From: an uncultured Clostridia bacterium | Lineage (GTDB): Bacteria > Bacillota > Clostridia > Oscillospirales > Ruminococcaceae | Length of the DNA stretch: 22,788 bases | NCBI GenBank assembly: GCA_947381875.1 | Contig: CANCXY010000017.1 | Coordinates: 1 to 22,788 of the forward strand | Direction of reading: 5' to 3' | Shown: positions 21,683 to 22,788 of the stretch, in pieces | Position numbering within the stretch: the stretch's first letter is position 1 | How the letters are laid out: every line of letters starts with the position of its first letter | Position numbers and translations under genes: made by a program | Notes under the pieces: model-generated | What the model saw: only the letters and a program-made list of their open reading frames with translations | What the model was told of the DNA's origin: nothing | Database searches by the model: none

Positions 21683-22245
21683 ACGCAGGCAATATACTTG
21701 ACGCATTGGAAATGGTTGATGATAAATATATTATAGAGGCAAAAGAGAAAAGTTTTATAAAGGCAAACCGGAAGGTTTGGGGCATGAAACGTATGCTGGC
21801 ACTTGCCGCGATTCTGGCCGCGTTGATTACCTTTTGTGGATTTGCTGCCTACCAATCCGGTCTGTTTGATTCATGGCTGCAAAAGCCGTCCGCCGACCCA
21901 GTGCAAACCGTTCAAAGCGCGATCGAGGGGCAAGCCGCAAAAGAATATACGCTTTGTGTGCGTATTGATGAAATCAAAACAGATAAAGAGGAGACGGCGC
22001 GTATTGTGGATAGATACGCCGGAAGCGAGCTTGCGGCGGAAAGAGGATGGACAGACGAGTATCTTGCAAAACATTTTGTGGTTGTATGGGCAAAATACTA
22101 TGTGGAGTACGACCATACAAAAACTTTTCTGGACGACGGCTATACAGAACAGTATTTTTACCTGACACAGGATACGGATACCGGGGAATGGGCAATCGTT
22201 GAAAATACTTCGCCGAATACAGGCGCGGCGTCCAACGCCGCATGA
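21679..22245 (+). CDS. Membrane-anchored partner of the ECF sigma factor (probable anti-sigma)
   Basis: 188 aa. A charged cytoplasmic N-terminus of about 36 residues (NILDALEMVDDKYIIEAKEKSFIKANRKVW) is followed by one membrane helix (about 37-58, MLALAAILAALITFCGFAAY) and an extracellular domain of ~130 residues without cysteines apart from one in ECR-like TLCVRIDE. The short N-terminal motif with VDDKYIIEA is like that of many Clostridia proteins paired with ECF factors (DUF4179-type organisation), which bind and hold the sigma factor. The extracellular part has an Asp/Glu-rich, Tyr-rich region (YYVEYDHTKTFLDDGYTEQYFYLTQDTDTGEWAIVE). Function as an anti-sigma factor is inferred from gene order and topology; no zinc-anti-sigma motif is seen. 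Confidence 0.78.
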   Translation: MNAGNILDALEMVDDKYIIEAKEKSFIKANRKVWGMKRMLALAAILAALITFCGFAAYQSGLFDSWLQKPSADPVQTVQSAIEGQAAKEYTLCVRIDEIKTDKEETARIVDRYAGSELAAERGWTDEYLAKHFVVVWAKYYVEYDHTKTFLDDGYTEQYFYLTQDTDTGEWAIVENTSPNTGAASNAA

Positions 22246-22326
22246 TGTCAACCCATCCGTGAAAATTATGGCTTTATTTTTTCTAAAAAAGCAACCAGTT
22301 CATTCCATTCATGAAAGGAGTAAAAA

Positions 22327-22788
22327 ATGGAACTGCGAATGTCAAGTATCCCGATAATGTTCGACTATCTATCAAAGCTGAATACAGGAACCGCAAGTGC
22401 AGCTTTATTGAAAAGCATTTTTGATCATGAGGACTACCAGTTTGAATTGAGAAGGTATGGCATACCCTCTGTGAAACCTCTTATAGATTACTTTTCGCAC
22501 TTGAATGATGCGGAGACAAAGGGAATCCCCGATTTAAGCAGCGAACGGAAAAGCGCATTGAGAGATAAACACCATTTGTGGTTAGACTGTATGGCCCATT
22601 TAGATACATATTACAGCCGGTATGAAAACGTAAAACAGATACTTTGTGAGGAAAATATTTTAAATCTACAGCAAAAACTTTCCGACGCATTCCCAAACGG
22701 TGTTGCCATCAATGACGCGGGGATAGTATCAACGTTAAGTTTTGGACCTTCTTTCGGTTATGTGTATGAAAATGCCCTGCATTTAGAT
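22327..22788 (+). CDS. Unrecognised protein, N-terminal part, cut by the window end
   Basis: 154 codons are open from the ATG at 22327 to the last base with no stop, so the gene continues beyond the window. The ribosome site AAAGGAG (22314-22320) lies 6 nt before the ATG, which supports the start. There is no signal peptide. The product begins MELRMSSIPIMFDYLSKLN and is mostly helical and charged, ending in SFGPSFGYVYENALHLD. That last stretch, a small glycine-rich strand before a LHLD, recalls the region just ahead of the HExxH zinc site in putative zinc peptidases such as the DUF5700 type, but the decisive motif would be outside the window. I therefore give no function. It lies 81 nt after the sigma-factor partner and may be in the same unit. 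Confidence 0.7.
   Translation, partial: MELRMSSIPIMFDYLSKLNTGTASAALLKSIFDHEDYQFELRRYGIPSVKPLIDYFSHLNDAETKGIPDLSSERKSALRDKHHLWLDCMAHLDTYYSRYENVKQILCEENILNLQQKLSDAFPNGVAINDAGIVSTLSFGPSFGYVYENALHLD

Overview
The window looks like chromosomal DNA of a low-to-moderate GC gut-type Firmicute of the Clostridia (Oscillospiraceae/Ruminococcaceae-like). This is inferred from AGGAGG-type ribosome sites, a BlaI/M56 pair, a SpoIID-domain protein, GH25 lysozyme with aromatic cell-wall-binding repeats, ECF sigma/membrane-partner pairs and Gram-positive lipoprotein and SH3b architecture. No rRNA, tRNA, CRISPR array or transposase was seen. Nearly all genes are on the + strand; the only minus-strand genes are a Cys-rich pair at 4262-5327.

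Layout. (1) 1-2093: the C-terminal part of a multi-pass membrane protein, translationally coupled to a DPM1-like glycosyltransferase with a GtrA-type membrane tail, ending in a hairpin terminator. (2) 2192-4208: a more AT-rich three-gene operon (M29-type metallopeptidase, unknown 122-aa protein, ArsR-HTH/DUF2087 regulator). It has a consensus promoter whose -35 overlaps a perfect 15-bp inverted repeat, and it is bracketed by two nearly identical terminator hairpins, which suggests an inserted cassette. (3) 4262-5327 (minus): a four-helix membrane protein with a Cys-rich tail and a Cys/His-rich soluble protein. (4) 5504-9560: a BlaI-type repressor, an M56 (BlaR1-like) protease fused to two M23 peptidase domains and a duplicated Cys/His-rich tail, and a secreted coiled-coil M23 peptidase. 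Two BlaI-like dyads flank the promoter. This is the most unusual system in the window.

(5) 9561-19865: a cell-surface region with a two-helix membrane protein of unknown function, a DPD-motif glycosyltransferase, a methyltransferase with a zinc-ribbon insert, two GT2 glycosyltransferases (one with a duplicated beta-rich domain), a SpoIID-domain protein and a GH25 lysozyme that share the same wall-binding repeat cassette. The gaps here carry six copies of a GC-rich palindrome related to TTTCYCCCGCC-GGA-GGCGGGRGAAA, plus one triple-hairpin element. (6) 20036-22788: an SH3b lipoprotein, an ECF sigma factor with its overlapping membrane-anchored partner, and the start of an unrecognised gene cut by the window edge.

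How the parts may fit: the glycosyltransferases and methyltransferase probably build or decorate a surface glycopolymer. The SpoIID, GH25, M23 and SH3b proteins remodel or bind the wall. The BlaI/M56-M23 operon looks like a wall-responsive circuit. These functional links are inference from domain content and proximity.
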